A stretch of 64,000 nucleotides of DNA from Akebia trifoliata (GCA_017979445.1 CM030707.1:24124586-24188585), one strand, 5' to 3'; shown: positions 47,034 to 60,475, numbered from the stretch's first letter. Translations and numbers: made by a program. Notes: a model not told the origin generated them from the letters alone.

Positions 47034-48470
47034 AGTCAAGGGGTAATGTAATAAGTTTTATAAAAGAGTCATGATCCATTGACTTCTAAGAATGACTCAT
47101 GAAAAAAAATGAAAAAACACATGATCCCAATCCTTTAAATGCAAAATCCAATAGCTGAGATTTATCCTCGAGATAAGTGTCTTCGAGATTCATGTTATCA
47201 AGATAGTCATAAATCTTAACCATTGGATTTTGTTTTTATAGGGTTGCCATCATTTGCTTTTTTTTTTTTTTTCATGATTCATTCTTATGAGTCAATGGAT
47301 CCCAATCTTTTAGAAAAATGGTATCTAAAAGTATAATGATTTTGTAACTCAACATGGTAGGGTGACTCAAAAATTCAACTGACGTGTGCCATGCAAGAAT
47401 TGTAGATTTTTTTCTTTGGGATACACAACTGCACATCCCCATAAAACATGTGTAGTTTTGTATCCTGAGGGAAAAAATCTACGATTCTTACACCTACTAA
47501 ACACTACCTACCTTCTTGACCATGGTCTTTTTCAACTGATTAATGAAAAAATGAGCTTATTGTTCTCATATTTAACCTAATATTTTCAACTTCTTTAGTA
47601 AAATATCTTATTCTAGTTTTCAACGTCAGTATTAACGTACTTTAACCTTCAAATCCTAAAAGATAATATAGGATTTGTGGAATAATATTATATTTTAATA
47701 AAAGATTATAATTTTTTTTATTTTTTATCGTACTAGTTGACTCATCCGAGACAATTGGGTCGCTTCCATAGACGAGATGAGATGTCGAACTAAGCTTTGA
47801 AACATGACTCCAATTCACAAATAATAAATATTATTCTTTAAGCAATTGAAAATTATTAACGAAAAAACATTAAAACCATTGGAATCGGCCAATGGAACAT
47901 CATCTAGATGTTAAATCTAACCAGTTACATTTAGGAGTTTATTGACCGTCCATTTTCAAACACTTGACTAGACAAAAAAAAACAAATTTTTTTCGATTTT
48001 TTTTTTCAAATTTGATCTCAAACACGAGTTGAAGAGGACTGAATTGTTATTTTTGTTGAGTCTGATGATTTATGGATTGTAGAACAAGAGCTACAAAAAG
48101 CAGTAGTTCCAACGAGATACAGATAATCTACTCCCGAAGAAAACACCTTTTTACCCAGTTGAGAGAGAAGAATAATATAGTGAGCTAATCTTTCGAAAAA
48201 GGAAAATGATGGAATGACACAACTGGAGACACAAAGGTGACAAAAATGATGTGGTGGCGCGCACATAACCGTAGATGCTTTTTACTCCTATCTCGTGGAA
48301 AAGTATCAAGGGTAATGTGGTCGACACTACATCATTTTGTCACCTTTGTGTCTCTGTTTGGGTCACCCCAACATGACTCTTTGAAAAATAATATAGTAAG
48401 CTGGGTGCAATATGGTGAGCCCCGCGTAATATAGTACACCAGATATAGGTTTAAACCCTCCTGAAGTTTA

Positions 48471-49895
48471 GGATGTGTTTGGAAGTGGGAGTTGGAGTTA
48501 CAACTCCCACCTTTGAATTCTATTTTGTTGTTTGATTCACCAATTCCATGGAGTTGTAACTCCAAGAAGCTCCTCAACTCCCAATTTTAAATGAGTTACA
48601 ACTCCTTATGTGGGTGGGATTTACAATTCCAGGCAAAAATCTTTAATCCCAAAAATTGAGTTGACTTAGTAGAATTATCTAGTATATATAAATTAAGGTT
48701 GTCAATGGACTGGGCTGGGCCGAGTTTTAAATGGGTTGGGATTTTTTAGACTGAAAAATTAGGCCCTAGCTCAACACATCTAAATATCGTGTCGGACCAG
48801 GCTTAAACAGACTATTATATATTATTTTTTATATAATATAGCGGACCGAGCCACCCACTAGGCCTACAATCAAAATCCAAACCTATTATTAAACAAGCTT
48901 AGACTAGCCTGACTTGATAGCTAAATGGACTTAATAACTAAATCCAAACCCGATTCATAGTGGGTCGAACCAGATCGGGGGCCAAAGCCCGACCCGACCC
49001 ATTGACAACTCTAATATAAATCATTCAACTCACTTTACATTATTTATGATTTAGATTACTATTTAAATAATTATTATTTTTTAATAAAATAAGGTGATTA
49101 GAATAGGTCAAACAATTATTTTTTATTCGAAATTCGAATGATCCGAATTTAATGGGTTTGGACCCTTACAGTAGATCTAAAGAACAATATGGGTTAGATA
49201 TGGGTTGATGTCACTTAACCCGAGTCAGATTAGGGTCAGATACGGATCCATCCCTATATCTGCCTAGATTAAAATGATATATAGTTTCGAAAAAGGATGG
49301 GTGCTGAATTTGTAAATTTAAAGTTAAAATTTAATGGTAGAAAATAACTTTTGTTTCTTCAAAATATATAAAATTTCATCCTCTACATCTAAGTGGTATC
49401 AGATCATGTTTTGGATGCTATAAAGTGATCTAAACAACCTTTAGTAAGATTGAAAATCTTGCTAAGTTAGTAAGGTTAGACTTACTTTAAATCTTAAAAT
49501 ATCGTTTCATCCCAAAAATCGAATTTCCTTACTCAGTCATCTTGTATATTAATCATTTAACTCACTTTCATTACTTATTAAATGAATTTTATATTTAAAT
49601 AATTATAATTTAGAATGAAATAAAGTGATAAGAAAATATTTAATCATAAAATCACATTTGTTTAATATAATAAATATTTAAATTAATAATTTGTAAAAAA
49701 AAAAAATTACATAAAACCAAATTGATTTGGCTAAGTCATAGTCGATCTTAGCAAAACATAAGCGTTGAAGGTTTTTTTACAATTCGTAGGCTGAATTCCT
49801 AGATAAGCCAAACGTTAGAGTTTATTTGAAGAGTTATAACTAACTCCACCGATTCCAACTCCAACTCCAATTAACTCCCGCTTCCAAATACACCA
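48471..49895. mobile_element. Tourist/PIF-like element, right-arm copy
   Basis: Same ends as the element at 11008-12420, with TTA at 48468-48470 and 49896-49898. Present at the same place in both arms, so it was inserted before the duplication. Confidence 0.65.
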
Positions 49896-50003
49896 TTAAT
49901 GTAACCATACGATAGAAGTGGAACATACATCCCTTGGCGCAATGCGCATCCCCTATGGGTTGACAATAGACTTAGCTTGGAGCCCTTACTCCTTTGCACT
50001 GAT

Positions 50004-50167
50004 GCTGGGGTGACATTGGATTTATTGTGATTCTCATATTTCTAACGTAGAGGTACACACATAACCGTGGATTATTTTAATCGTATCTCGAGGAAATAAT
50101 CTACGATTTTGTGAACATCCCACATCAGAAATGTGAAAATCGCAGTAAATCCTAATGTCACTCCAGC
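50004..50167. mobile_element. 160-base hairpin element, copy 2
   Basis: Duplicate of 12526-12689, at the equivalent position in the right arm. Confidence 0.75.
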
Positions 50168-50300
50168 ACTACTCTACTTTTCTACCAGTTTTCATATCAT
50201 ATAGAGTCATGATAATTTGACTCCCCTACACATGACATAGTCAAAATAATCTCTTAATATGGCATGTGCTACAACCATATAGTTTATACCCTCAGGTTAC

Positions 50301-51890
50301 TGTAGACACCCCATTTTTGCACTCGCCTGATTAATCAACTCGTCAACCCGATTGCAACGGTTCCCAATGATGGATGATTATTCCAATACTCTGTTTGTTA
50401 CTAGATATGTTTCAGAAATTTAGATAAGGTATCTCAAACAAACAAAACTGTAGAAACCACGCTACGCTAGGAAAATATAACCCCAAAAACATAAAAATCA
50501 TCATTTTTTAGATAAAAAGAAGTTTCATGATAAAAATCACTAAAAAATGATCAAATTACCAAAATACCCCTAACCTCAAGACATCCCTAGAGCCTACGTT
50601 ACATTTAGGAAAATCCTTTCAAACACATAAAACAACAGATCGAAACCAAATAAATCATTTCGTCAATTTTCATAAAATTCGACAAAATTACGAAAATGCC
50701 CATCATAAAGTTCACGACCATTTTGCACAAAAAATTTCATAAATAATAAAAACCAATATTCCCATTAAATTTCTTACAAAAAATCGATTCCAAACATCCT
50801 AGAACATTGAAAATCGACTTAAAATGCAAAAAGTCATTTCCAAGGGTAAAACGATAATTTTATAATTTTAATAATTAAATTTTTTTTAAATTAATAATTA
50901 AAATATTAATTAATGTAAAGTGAAATTCTAATTAAAATTAAAGTCAATCAAGTAAGACTCAAGTCAAAATCTTAAAGTCAAGTCAATTAAGTAAGACTCA
51001 AGTCAAAATAAAATTAAAGTCAATCAAGTAAGACTCAAGTCAAAATCTTAAAGTCAAGTCAATCAAGTAAGACTCAAGTCAAAATCTTAAAGTCAGGTCA
51101 ATCAAGTAAGACTAAAGTCAAAATCTTAAAGTCAATCAAGTAAGACTAAAAGTCAAAATCCTAATAGAATTCTAATTAAACTATAACTCTATTTAAAATA
51201 ATTCTAATTAAAATATAACTCTACCTAAAACAATTCTAATTAAGTACTAACTCTACCTAAAATAATTCTAATTAAACACTAATTCTATTAAAACAAGCAC
51301 TAAATTTTTTTTTATAAATAGGGGTCTTTACAACCTATTTTCGTATCTAAGAGAAAATCCTAGAAAACGTAAGTCAAAAAGCTTCCCAAGCGTCCCATAA
51401 ACCCTAATTTTGAAGTCCTAACTCCCTACCTAACATCCATACCTCAACTTTAGCTCAAAAAACACCTATAAACCCTTCAAAAATACCCAAAAATGCATAA
51501 AAAAAATAAAAAAAATTCAGATCTAAGAAGGAGGTACTTCGTCTTGGAGATCTGAAGCGAATCCGGTGACAGAACGAAGTGAGGAGTGTTGTACGAGGAA
51601 TTGTTCTATCAGATCTGAGGGAATAAAATCGTTGCGTTCGTAAAGGTAAATATTTTTTTATTTTTATTTTTATTATTTAGGTATTTTTAGCAATGTAATC
51701 ATTTTTTAAAATTAGTAGAGACCGGCGTTTGTCGGGTGGGGTAGGTGCCTAACACCTTCCAACCCCGTAACGTGATCCCCGGACCCGTATTTTCCTTCGT
51801 AGATTAGTGTTATTTACCTTTTAGAGTCAGTGTTCGGTTTCTATACCGTAATAACAGATTCGCACACCCCGCGGATCGAGGGCGCTTTCA
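50301..51890 (+). repeat. LTR of Tat/Ogre-like family, plus strand (right arm)
   Basis: Starts TGTAGACACCCCATTTTTGC and ends GAGGGCGCTTTCA. Compared with the left-arm copy it has an additional GTCAATCAAGTAAGACTC unit near 51010-51070 and lacks about 35 bases near 51857. No primer site follows it; the flank is the same foreign junction as in the left arm. Confidence 0.85.
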
Positions 51891-52518
51891 ATCATAAGAA
51901 CAGAGATAGAGAGATGAAGGAGAGAGGCGTTTCTCTCCTTACTGCCCCTTCTGCACATAAGAGAAACAAGAAAAAAAAATAATAAAAAAGACCTTTTTAC
52001 TAATAGCATACTAAGCCGAATTTTTTTTGATGATTCTTTTATTTGAAAACCCTTTTTCTTACGCACTAACAACAGCACACAAAAAAAATTCTTTTTTTTT
52101 TCTTTTTGTTGTTACTAACAGTACATCTCTTGTGCATAAAAACAACAAAAATTTTCACATCTCACAATCCATGCATAGTGATGTGTTAAAATTTTTTATC
52201 AAAAAAATTAAAAAAATCCATGGCTCTTTATTTCAATGCCCATCATTCCAATCTCAACTCATTAACCTTTTTTTTTTTTCTTTTGAAATCTTGAATCATT
52301 TAGGATCATCAAAAGTGACCCTAGATTGGATCATAAAAAAAACAAAATAAAATGCCCAAAATCCAATAAGATGATCCACAATTAATCTAAACAAATAAAT
52401 AACTAAATAAAGAAAATAAAAATAAATAGATAAATAAAAAACTAGGTCAATTTCGCAATGCCCAATATTTGGGATTTTTTAAGTTTGAACCTCAAAATAT
52501 CCTCAGTGGAGTCGCCAC
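51891..52518 (-). repeat. Leader fragment and primer-binding site, right arm
   Basis: Counterpart of 14435-15060. The site at 52501-52517 reads on the minus strand TGGCGACTCCACTGAGG, one change closer to the tRNA-Arg sequence than the left-arm copy. Open frames here come from A/T-rich DNA. Confidence 0.7.
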
Positions 52519-52705
52519 TGAAAGCGCCCTTGATCCGCGGGGTATGCGGATCCGTTTCTGATTTTTGAGGTTTGGTTGGGAGTCGCTACCTAGTTATTAT
52601 GGTTTAGGAACCGGATATTAACTCTACAATAGATAAGATATTGATCTACATGGAGAACAGGTCCGGGGATCAGGTTACGGGGTTGGAAGGTGTTAGGCAC
52701 CAACC
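52519..52705 (-). repeat. Older LTR, right arm, cut by insertion
   Basis: Matches 15061-15240. Breaks after GTTAGGCACCAACC, where the next element begins with TGTAGACACC. The other side of the break is outside the window. Confidence 0.8.
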
Positions 52706-54454
52706 TGTAGACACCCCATTTTTGCATCCGCCTGATTAATCAACTCGTTAACCCGATCGCAATGATTCCCAATGATGGATGTGTATTCCATTGCTTTATT
52801 TGTTACCAGATGTGTTTCAAAAATCCGAATGAGATATCTCAAACTGACAAAACCTTAGAAATCACGCTACGTTAGGAAAATACGACCCCAGAAACATAGA
52901 AATCATCATCTTGTAGACCAAAAAGAAGCTTCACGATAAAAATCACTATAAATTGACCAAATTACCAAAATACCCCTAACCTCAAAAAAATCCTAGAGCC
53001 TATGTTACGCTTAGGAAAACTCTCTCAAACACATAAAACAACAAATCGAAATCAAATAAATTATTTTCCCAAATTTCACAGAATTTGACAAAATTACGAA
53101 AATGCCCCTCATAAAGTTCACGACTATTTCACACAAAAAATTTCATAAATGGTACAAACTAATATTTCCATTGAATTCCTTATGAAAAATCGATTCTAAA
53201 ACATCCTAGAACATTAAAAACCGACTTGAAACATGAAAAGTCCTCTCTAGGGGCAAAACGGTAATTTCATAATTTTCATAATAAAAAAATTCGAAATTAA
53301 TAAATAAAATATTAAATAATTAAAGTGAAACATTGATGAAATTAATTTAAAATTTTGAATTAAAAAATCGATCAATCGGACTTTCAAGTAAAATTGTTGA
53401 GGGTTTGTGAGATATTTCTTTAATGACCCCTCCATTTGGGGGTCCAAAGAATTAAAGAAATAATAGAGGAGGGGTCTCCAAAAATTAAAAGTAAATCAAG
53501 CAAGACTAAAGTCAAGGTATTAAAGTCAATCAAGTGAGACTAAAGTCAAAATTAAAGTTAATTAAGCGAGACTAAAGTCAAGGTATTAAAGTCAATCAAT
53601 TAAGACTAAAGTCAAAATATTAAACGTCAATCAAATAAGACCAAAAGTCAAAATCATAATAGAGTTCTAATTAAATAATAACTCTATCTAATAGAGTTAT
53701 AACTAAAAAATAATTCTATCTAAAGCAATTCTAATTAAAACACAATTCTACCTAAAATAATTCTAACTAAAATACAACTCTAATTAAAAGAACTCTAATT
53801 AAACACTAACTCTATCAAAATTAACCCCTAACAAATCTATAAATAGAGGTGCTCACACCCTATTTTCGTATCAAATCAAAAACCCTAAGAGAAGTAGGTC
53901 AAAAAACCTCTCTAGCCTCCCATAAATCCTAGTTTTGAAGTCCCAACTCCTTACCTAACACCCATATTTCAATTTTAGCCTTAAAACACCAAGAAGCCCT
54001 TCAAAAACACCCCAAAATCGATAACAAAATTCGAAGAATCCAGATCTAAGGAAGAGATACCTTACCTCGGAGATCCGAAATCAGATCCGGAGACAGAACG
54101 AAGTAAGGATAACGGTACAAGGAGCAGTTTTATTGAATCTGAGGGAATAGAACCGTTGCGTTCAAAGGTAAAGTTTTTTTTTATTTTTTTTTCCTTTCTT
54201 TTTCTTTCTAGGTTTTTGTTAGCAATGTAGACTTATTTGGGTTAAGTAGAGACCTGCATTAGTCGGGCGGGGTTGGTGCCTAACACCTTTCAACCCCGTA
54301 ATGTGATCCCCGGATTCAGTTTTTCTTCGTAGATTAGTTTATTTGCCTTTTAGAGTCAAAATTTGGTTCCTAGACCGTAATAACCAGGTGGCGACTCCCA
54401 AACCTCAAGGGTCAAAAGCGGATCCGTGCACCAAGCGGATCGAGGGCGCTTTCA
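52706..54454 (+). repeat. 5' LTR
   Basis: TGTAGACACCCCATTTTTGC to GAGGGCGCTTTCA, 1749 bases. Contains the GTCAATCAAG/GACTAAAGTCAA tandem units at about 53490-53660 and the CTCTAATTAAA units after them. Confidence 0.9.
53838..53845 (+). promoter_or_regulatory. TATA box of the 5' LTR
   Basis: TATAAATA followed by GAGGTGCTCACACCC, as in the other family LTRs. Transcription probably starts 25-35 bases downstream. Confidence 0.6.
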
Positions 54455-54455
54455 A

Positions 54456-54473
54456 TGGCGACTCCACTGGGGA
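54456..54473 (+). other. Primer-binding site, tRNA-Arg
   Basis: TGGCGACTCCACTGGGGA, one base after the LTR. It is complementary to the 3' end of plant tRNA-Arg and identical to the site at 24119-24136. Confidence 0.88.
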
Positions 54474-56640
54474 CTATTGAGGATCAAACTTGAAAAACCC
54501 CAAGTATGGGAAGCATTGCAAGTAGGACCTAGTTTTTATTTTGTTTTATTTTTAGTTATTTATTTATTTATTTTTATTATTTTCATCATTTTTTTGGCTT
54601 TATTGTTGATCATTGATTGAGATGTTGAATATGTTTGTTTGGCACATTTTTGTTATGACTCAATTTGGGGTCATTCAGAATGACCCTAAATAATGCAAGG
54701 TACCGAAGGTTAATGACATGGAAAATGACCCATGTGTATTATTTGGATTATTGGGTCTGTATTATCCTCTATTAGCATCATCCAATCCAATTTCGGAATG
54801 CCTTGATTTGGCATTTGATTCTCTATGGTTCAACCGAAGATTATTTAAAAAGACCCTAAATAACGATATATTTCAATGGGATAGATGAGATAATAATGGT
54901 TAGATGCTGATTTTTTATTTTTAAAATTTTTAATTCTTATTTTTATTTTATTTTATTTCATTTTTATGTTCTATGGGCGTGTGACAGCAAGAAAAGAAAA
55001 CTTCTTTAATTTCGTCAACAGTACCAGTGTGCTGATGTATTTGGTGTGCCAAAAGTAAATCGTTTGTTTTTACACCATCTTAACAATAACATTGTGTTGA
55101 TTTAGTTGGTGTGTAATAAACAAAATTGTGTTTTTTCTATCCACACATCATCTTCTTAAAAATATTACCCATCTGTTCATCGTCCCTAACCAAGAGACCG
55201 AACTCATCTATCGACTCGATCGGCTGAAATCTCAGCCCGATCAGTTAGAACTCTTAATGAAATTATCGAGTTATAGCTTTGAATCGTCGATTATTCTTGA
55301 GTTTGAATGAAGAAAGTTGATCTCTTCTCCCTTCCGTCGGAAAATGCTCCAAGATTCGAAGTTAGAATGGTGTGATCTCGTCTGAGAGGAGAGAGAGAGA
55401 GGGTCAGTGCCTTTCCACTTCGTCTTCTCCACGGATCCAAAGAGGGTACTACCACTGTTTTAACCTCTATTCCTAAACCTCATCACCAAATTTGATCGGT
55501 CGTTTTTTGCTAAAATCTTGGATTTTCTGTTTTGAATCAGAAATAATTAAAATGCTGTTGTTTCAAAAATCAAAGGAAAATTCAAAAAATAAGAAAAGAA
55601 ACCTCTTCGATGTTGCCAAGTCTCATGAGCCCTTGAAGTCAAGTAGTCTGCGATTTACGTTGAGAGTTGTTTGTGGCGAGATGATCTTATTTGAAGCGAA
55701 ACAGGACATGAACACCAGGTTCCCGCAGCTGAGTTTTGATGAAAAATTTACTTTAGATGTATTTTAAAGTTTGTGAAACGCCATTAGAGTAAAATCCGAT
55801 TGTCACCCGGACATCAGTCTATGGCCTGATTCGCTTGGTTCTTTCCTCCTTGACTCTGCCACCTAAAGGGGTATTAAGAAGAAATAGAGTATGCTTGATG
55901 GGCAAATGGGACCGAGAGTTGGATCTTCGCTGGTTCTTGGACTAGGTTGTTCACCAAGTACCTCAGACAGTAAGGGTGGTACAACGATTGTATGTGCAAC
56001 CACCTCTTTAGCCAGAGAAATTGAGGATAAATCTTCAATAGATCTTGATTTATATCTGTGACCAATGTCCTTTTGAGATCAACGACCACAACTCTCTCTC
56101 CCTCCTTCTCTGTCTGCGTTTTATTTGCCTTCTTCTCTATATTTCTTCGCCAATGGATTTTATTGGTATTTGGCTTGAAACACTATTTTTCTGATTTGTT
56201 TTCCTTTGTTTTTTTCATTCGATAATTTGGTGAGATTTTAGACTGCTCCAACTAATTTTTATCATTGAGGTCAACGGTTTTTAGTGCTGATTCGGAGTAT
56301 CTGAAGAAAGGGGTTTTTGAAAATGATGTTTTGATTTTTGGGGGAGATTCGATTTGTATGGTCCTTGTAGCAATGGTGTCAAGGAGAGTTTTTTGGTTTT
56401 TTTTCCTATCATCACACCAATTCTTACCAACAATACATCACATTTTGATATTTGCTTGATTGCAAACGAGTTGGTTTGGCAATAAAATTTTCGTGTTGGC
56501 TGTGCTTTAATTAGTAATAGTTTTTTTTTTTTTTTGTTTTTTGTTTTTTGTTGCTTTAAAAAAAAAAAAAATCAATTTGGTAAAAAAAAAAAGCATTCCT
56601 TATGTCAATTAGTATTGTGCTATTCTCAATTCAATATGCT
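54474..56640 (+). other. First half of the leader, with a stretch not shared by the related element
   Basis: The first 250 bases resemble the start of the leader at 15660-25873. From about 55100 to 56500 there is no counterpart there. This part has a (GA)n run at about 55388-55402 and a 91-codon plus-strand frame (55492-55767; ...LRFTLRVVCGEMILFEAKQ...) of protein-like composition that I do not recognise. It could be a captured host segment; there is no firm proof. Confidence 0.45.
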
Positions 56641-57239
56641 TTGAAATTTCGAATCGTTTTGGGTCTTCCGAAATGATCTTTGATTGGACCATAAAAAAAG
56701 AGGGATTGGATTTCGAAAATCAACCATAAGAGTGAATTTTTAGGTGAGTTAACTCAGTTGAACTCATCTTACATCACGTGACGAACTAATTGTGTGCTAT
56801 TTATTTTAATTCCCTTTGTATGATTTTACCATAATGTGTTGCTATTTTGAATATAATGAGTCGAGTCAACTCATTTGAACTTATTGGATTCATGCAATTT
56901 GTTGCTTGTTCTTATACATTTCCTTGATATGTTATGATGATATTGTTTCCATGTTATATGAGGATTGAATGCTATGGGATGAGTTAACTCGATGAGTCAA
57001 TGTTTGAATAGGTTATGTGCTAGATTAGGGTGCATGATTTCCCTTTTGATATCCAATTGATATGGTGATACCCTTTTGATATCTTGATTGTTGAAACCTT
57101 AACTATAACATATTGATTGATTGGTTTTAATTAATTGATTGATTGATTTTGATTCCTCCTGATTTGCATGCCATGACTTTGATCTTAATAATTTTTTGAT
57201 GATTGTATTCACTATGATTGTGGCTCGTTGATGATATGA

Positions 57240-58060
57240 TTGGGCCCATGGGCCCATGTGTTTGGAAAAGGCCCCGGGCACACCCCACCCTGTGTTGCAC
57301 ACATCACATGCATGTTTACTATTTTATCCACTTACACGTCCCATATAGCCAACGTGGCACTAGTGCGTGGCCCGGTCTCTTCGGAGATGCGACGTCATTC
57401 ATGAAAACCACAACTCTAGTCACGTACTTTATGGTATATCAAACTGGGGCATTAATACCGTCTGATCAGGTGATTCTGAGAGATATACTGATGCACCCAG
57501 GCTGGAGCGACCTGAGCCTTTGACCTATTGTAAATCACACAGTCACATGTCCCGATTGCCAACGTAGTACTAGTACGTGGTCGGTCCTCTCGTGGGATGC
57601 CAAACCATTTGCGAAAGCTACAACTCTTGACTCGTACCCATAGGTATGTAAAAGATAATCTAAGTATATCAATTGCTCTTCTTGGTCAAAATCGGTGCCT
57701 AAGCAAGATCTTTGCCCCGATGTACCCTATTGTACGAGGGGGATAGACTACGTCTATTCTAGACGAGAGGTATTTAAGTGGGCCCTTACTCAGCATTGTG
57801 CGCCATCTCTCAACTGGAGATCAAACTGATTGTTTTTGACTTCAGAGAAGTGAATTGAGGTTTTAGATTATCACCTATACGGTATATCAAACCAAGTCAC
57901 CACGTATCGAAAGGTATATAGGTGTGCTTGGGCAAGGGTGGCCAGATAAAAATGCATTGCACGTAGTAAGCTTAGAGTCTAGAAACCTTTCCAGTAGGTC
58001 ACGACTCGAACTTATCGTGGGTGTTCCCGGGTTATTTATTGAATGGAGCCTATTGATTGA
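57240..58060 (+). other. Leader region with paired conserved boxes
   Basis: Counterpart of 22100-22930. The two 100-base boxes are at about 57342-57445 and 57545-57650, in the same relative order. A 101-codon frame here and the 106-codon frame in the other copy end at the same stop, yet about three quarters of the differences change the amino acid. Confidence 0.6.
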
Positions 58061-58708
58061 TGAATATATGTGAGTGATGTAAATGGTGAGATCAGAGTGT
58101 ATGATTATCCTCAAGGATAAAAAATGTTTCTTTTGAAAATTAAAATGGGTGTACCGACCCAATAAAGAATCCATTCGTTTACAATAATGACCCAGTCCAT
58201 CCCGATCCAACAATCATGGTGGACCCGGCCAGTTAAATCAAAATGGAAATCGAATTTTCAGAGAAGAAAAATAAAATATTCTTCAGAAAAGAAAGTTTTC
58301 CAAAAAAAGAGTGTTCTCTAGAAAAAATGTTTTCCAAGAAAAAATATTTTCCATAAGAACAAGATTTTTCAAAAGAAAATAATTCAAGTCAAAGTTGTTA
58401 AAAGATGTTTTAATAAGAACATATTCGTTGTTAATCATTTTTAATAAAACTATCTTTCTTTTTGAATAAATATCTCCTTTTCAAATACTCATTGTGTGAA
58501 TGGATAAATTAATGGATTGGTGCACAAACCTCAATAAAATGATTTTTAAAATGTTATCAAGGGGGTAATACTGAAATTGACTAAATCTACCTTTGATGGG
58601 ATCATATTGGATTATCATTGCGCCCAAACTCAAGCGTCCACTTCCTAGTTGGAGTCGTAAGTCCAGTCGGTTAGAAAGAATCACAGTACCAAGTCAACAA
58701 GCAGAGAT
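58061..58708 (+). other. Leader end before gag
   Basis: A-rich with GAAAAT-type repeats near 58250-58380 (CCAAGAAAAAAT, CCATAAGAACAAG). No coding signal until the gag start at 58709. Confidence 0.5.
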
Positions 58709-60173
58709 GGCTTCAGAATCTGAGCTCACAGAGATCCGTAAGATCTTGGCAGCCTTTGCCAATGATATCAGCAATATAAAAGGCAAAGTGGAAATGTTAG
58801 AATAGACCTCATAATCGACGGGAATTCCCCTAGATGACCCAAAGGGGAAAAAGGTTGAAGAGAAACGTCCACGTGAAGTTTTCGAGCTCGATGGAGACGT
58901 AGAGTATGTTGATGAAAGTCCGGTGTTATCTAATAGAATGTCTCAATTGGAGTCAACTATGAAGAGTATAAAGAGTATTGATGAAATTGCAGTAAGCATC
59001 GAAGCTCTGAACCGTATCCCTAGAATCCATTTGTCAGAAAAATTTGTGATGCCTGAAATGGACAAGTTCAGTAGGGTAGGTTGTGCAAAAACGCATCTCA
59101 AAGTATATGTCACTAACATGCGCACTATGGGGCTTAGCGACGAATGTATGACATTACTATTTCAGAGAACTCTGTCAGGATCAGCTCTACGATGGCTGAT
59201 GTCTCAAGATTCGACTACAGTACGTATATGGGAGAATATGTCAAAGGCTTTCTAGCATCAATACAAATACAGTACCGAAATTGAAACTTCAAGAAGGGAC
59301 TTTGAGTCAACTAAACAGAAGAATGGGGAAACATTTACTGACTTCATCGGTCGTTGGAGGGCCAAGGCTGCACAAATGTGGGATAAACCTTTAGAGAAAG
59401 AACAAGTGACTATTATCTTAAAAAACCTCTCGCAAGGGTATGCCCGACATCTAGTTTCCCAATACCTTCCTACATTCGAGTCTCTATTGCAAGCTGGTAG
59501 TCAATTGGAAGATGCTTTCGCTTCCGGAATCCTTTCAAATCCATCGGACAACAAGTTCAAAAAGCCTTTTACCAATTCCAAGTCTAGCGTTGATCACGCC
59601 TATGTAGCCAATATGTCTATTACACCCGTCCAATCTACTATCTTGCCTAGTAATCAAGTTAACCCTAATCAACCTCGACCGCGTAGGAAATTCACCAATC
59701 TTGGTATGCCTTTGAGCATTGTCCTTCAAAAACTATTAAGTAAAGGGCTCATTGCACTTCTCCAACCTCGACCTTTACCAAATCCACTCTCTACTTCTCA
59801 CAATCCCAACCTATTTTGTGAGTTTCACCAAAATCCCGGTCATCTTACTGATCGTTATGTCGCTCTTCGTCATACAGTTCAAGACCTCATCGACCCCAAA
59901 AAAGTTACTGTCCCTACCCCTGAGCAGCCGAATGTTACTACCAACCTTCTACCCAGTTACCAACGTCCTCAGACTTTGAACATGGTATCCAATACTCAAC
60001 TCTTGTTTGACCCAATCCTTTTCATCCGATCAGTCAATCATAAACCTCCTAACCCTCCTCTTACCAAAGTGACGGTCCCTAATGAGGTTTTCACCACCAA
60101 ATGCAGTCTTGGCCAAGAGAGAAAAAGTAAGTCTGAAGAATTCAAAGAATCTGAAGAAGAAAACTCAGTCTAA
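58709..60173 (+). pseudogene. gag: gag of a Tat/Ogre-like retrotransposon, three nonsense mutations
   Basis: One reading frame runs 488 codons from ATG at 58709 (MASESELTEIRK) to a stop at 60171 and is interrupted only by TAG 58803, TAA 58812 and TAG 59253. The core (about codons 130-280) is the plant retrotransposon gag domain that builds the capsid: HLKVYVTNMRTMGL, SGSALRWLMSQ, RRDFESTKQKNGETFTDF and RWRAKAAQM. The C-terminal part has the Tat-type RKFTNLGMPLS and FCEFHQNPGHLTDR, a knuckle-like CEFHQ..GH..D segment in which the last Cys is Tyr. All three stops can come from single changes of Gln-like codons. No frameshift is seen, so gag was lost late. A Glu/Ser-rich tail ends it. Confidence 0.9.
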
Positions 60174-60475
60174 CCGCTTGGAAATAGTTTCTCGAATTCT
60201 CAGTCTGTAATCAAGCCCGTTGTGGGTAATTGTCTTTAGTTGTTTATGAGTCTTGAGTCCAGTTCTTTCTATCAAGTCAGTAATCAAGTTTGTCTTTTTA
60301 TTTCTTATTTTGTTCTAGTCAAGTCTGCAATGGTGTCAGTCGCCCCATCTAAATTTAATTGAATAAAGAAAATTTTTGAATACCTTGAGCGCATTAACGA
60401 ATTAACTAATAACTGGCTTCAAAGAGAAATTCCTCTAATAAGGAACCCATTCTTGAATGAGAAGATAAATGTCTT
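60174..60475 (+). other. Region where protease would be expected
   Basis: Between gag and the RT remnant there are only 300 bases and no DTGA or GMDFL-type motif. The protease has been deleted or is decayed beyond recognition. Confidence 0.55.

Larger units (their letters stand above)
44660..52705. other. Right arm of the large segmental duplication
   Basis: Counterpart of 8840-15237. Parts in order: SINE-like piece 44671-44738, AT-rich relative 44840-45340, extra 1.7 kb, hairpins 47395-47489 and 48226-48354, Tourist-like element 48471-49895, 160-base hairpin 50004-50167, plus-strand LTR 50301-51890, minus-strand leader and LTR start to 52705. It ends where a retrotransposon was inserted. 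Confidence 0.85.

Noticed and set aside
54426..54620. 64-codon frame at the LTR/leader junction
   Set aside because: It crosses the LTR end and primer-binding site, which are explained by retrotransposon structure.
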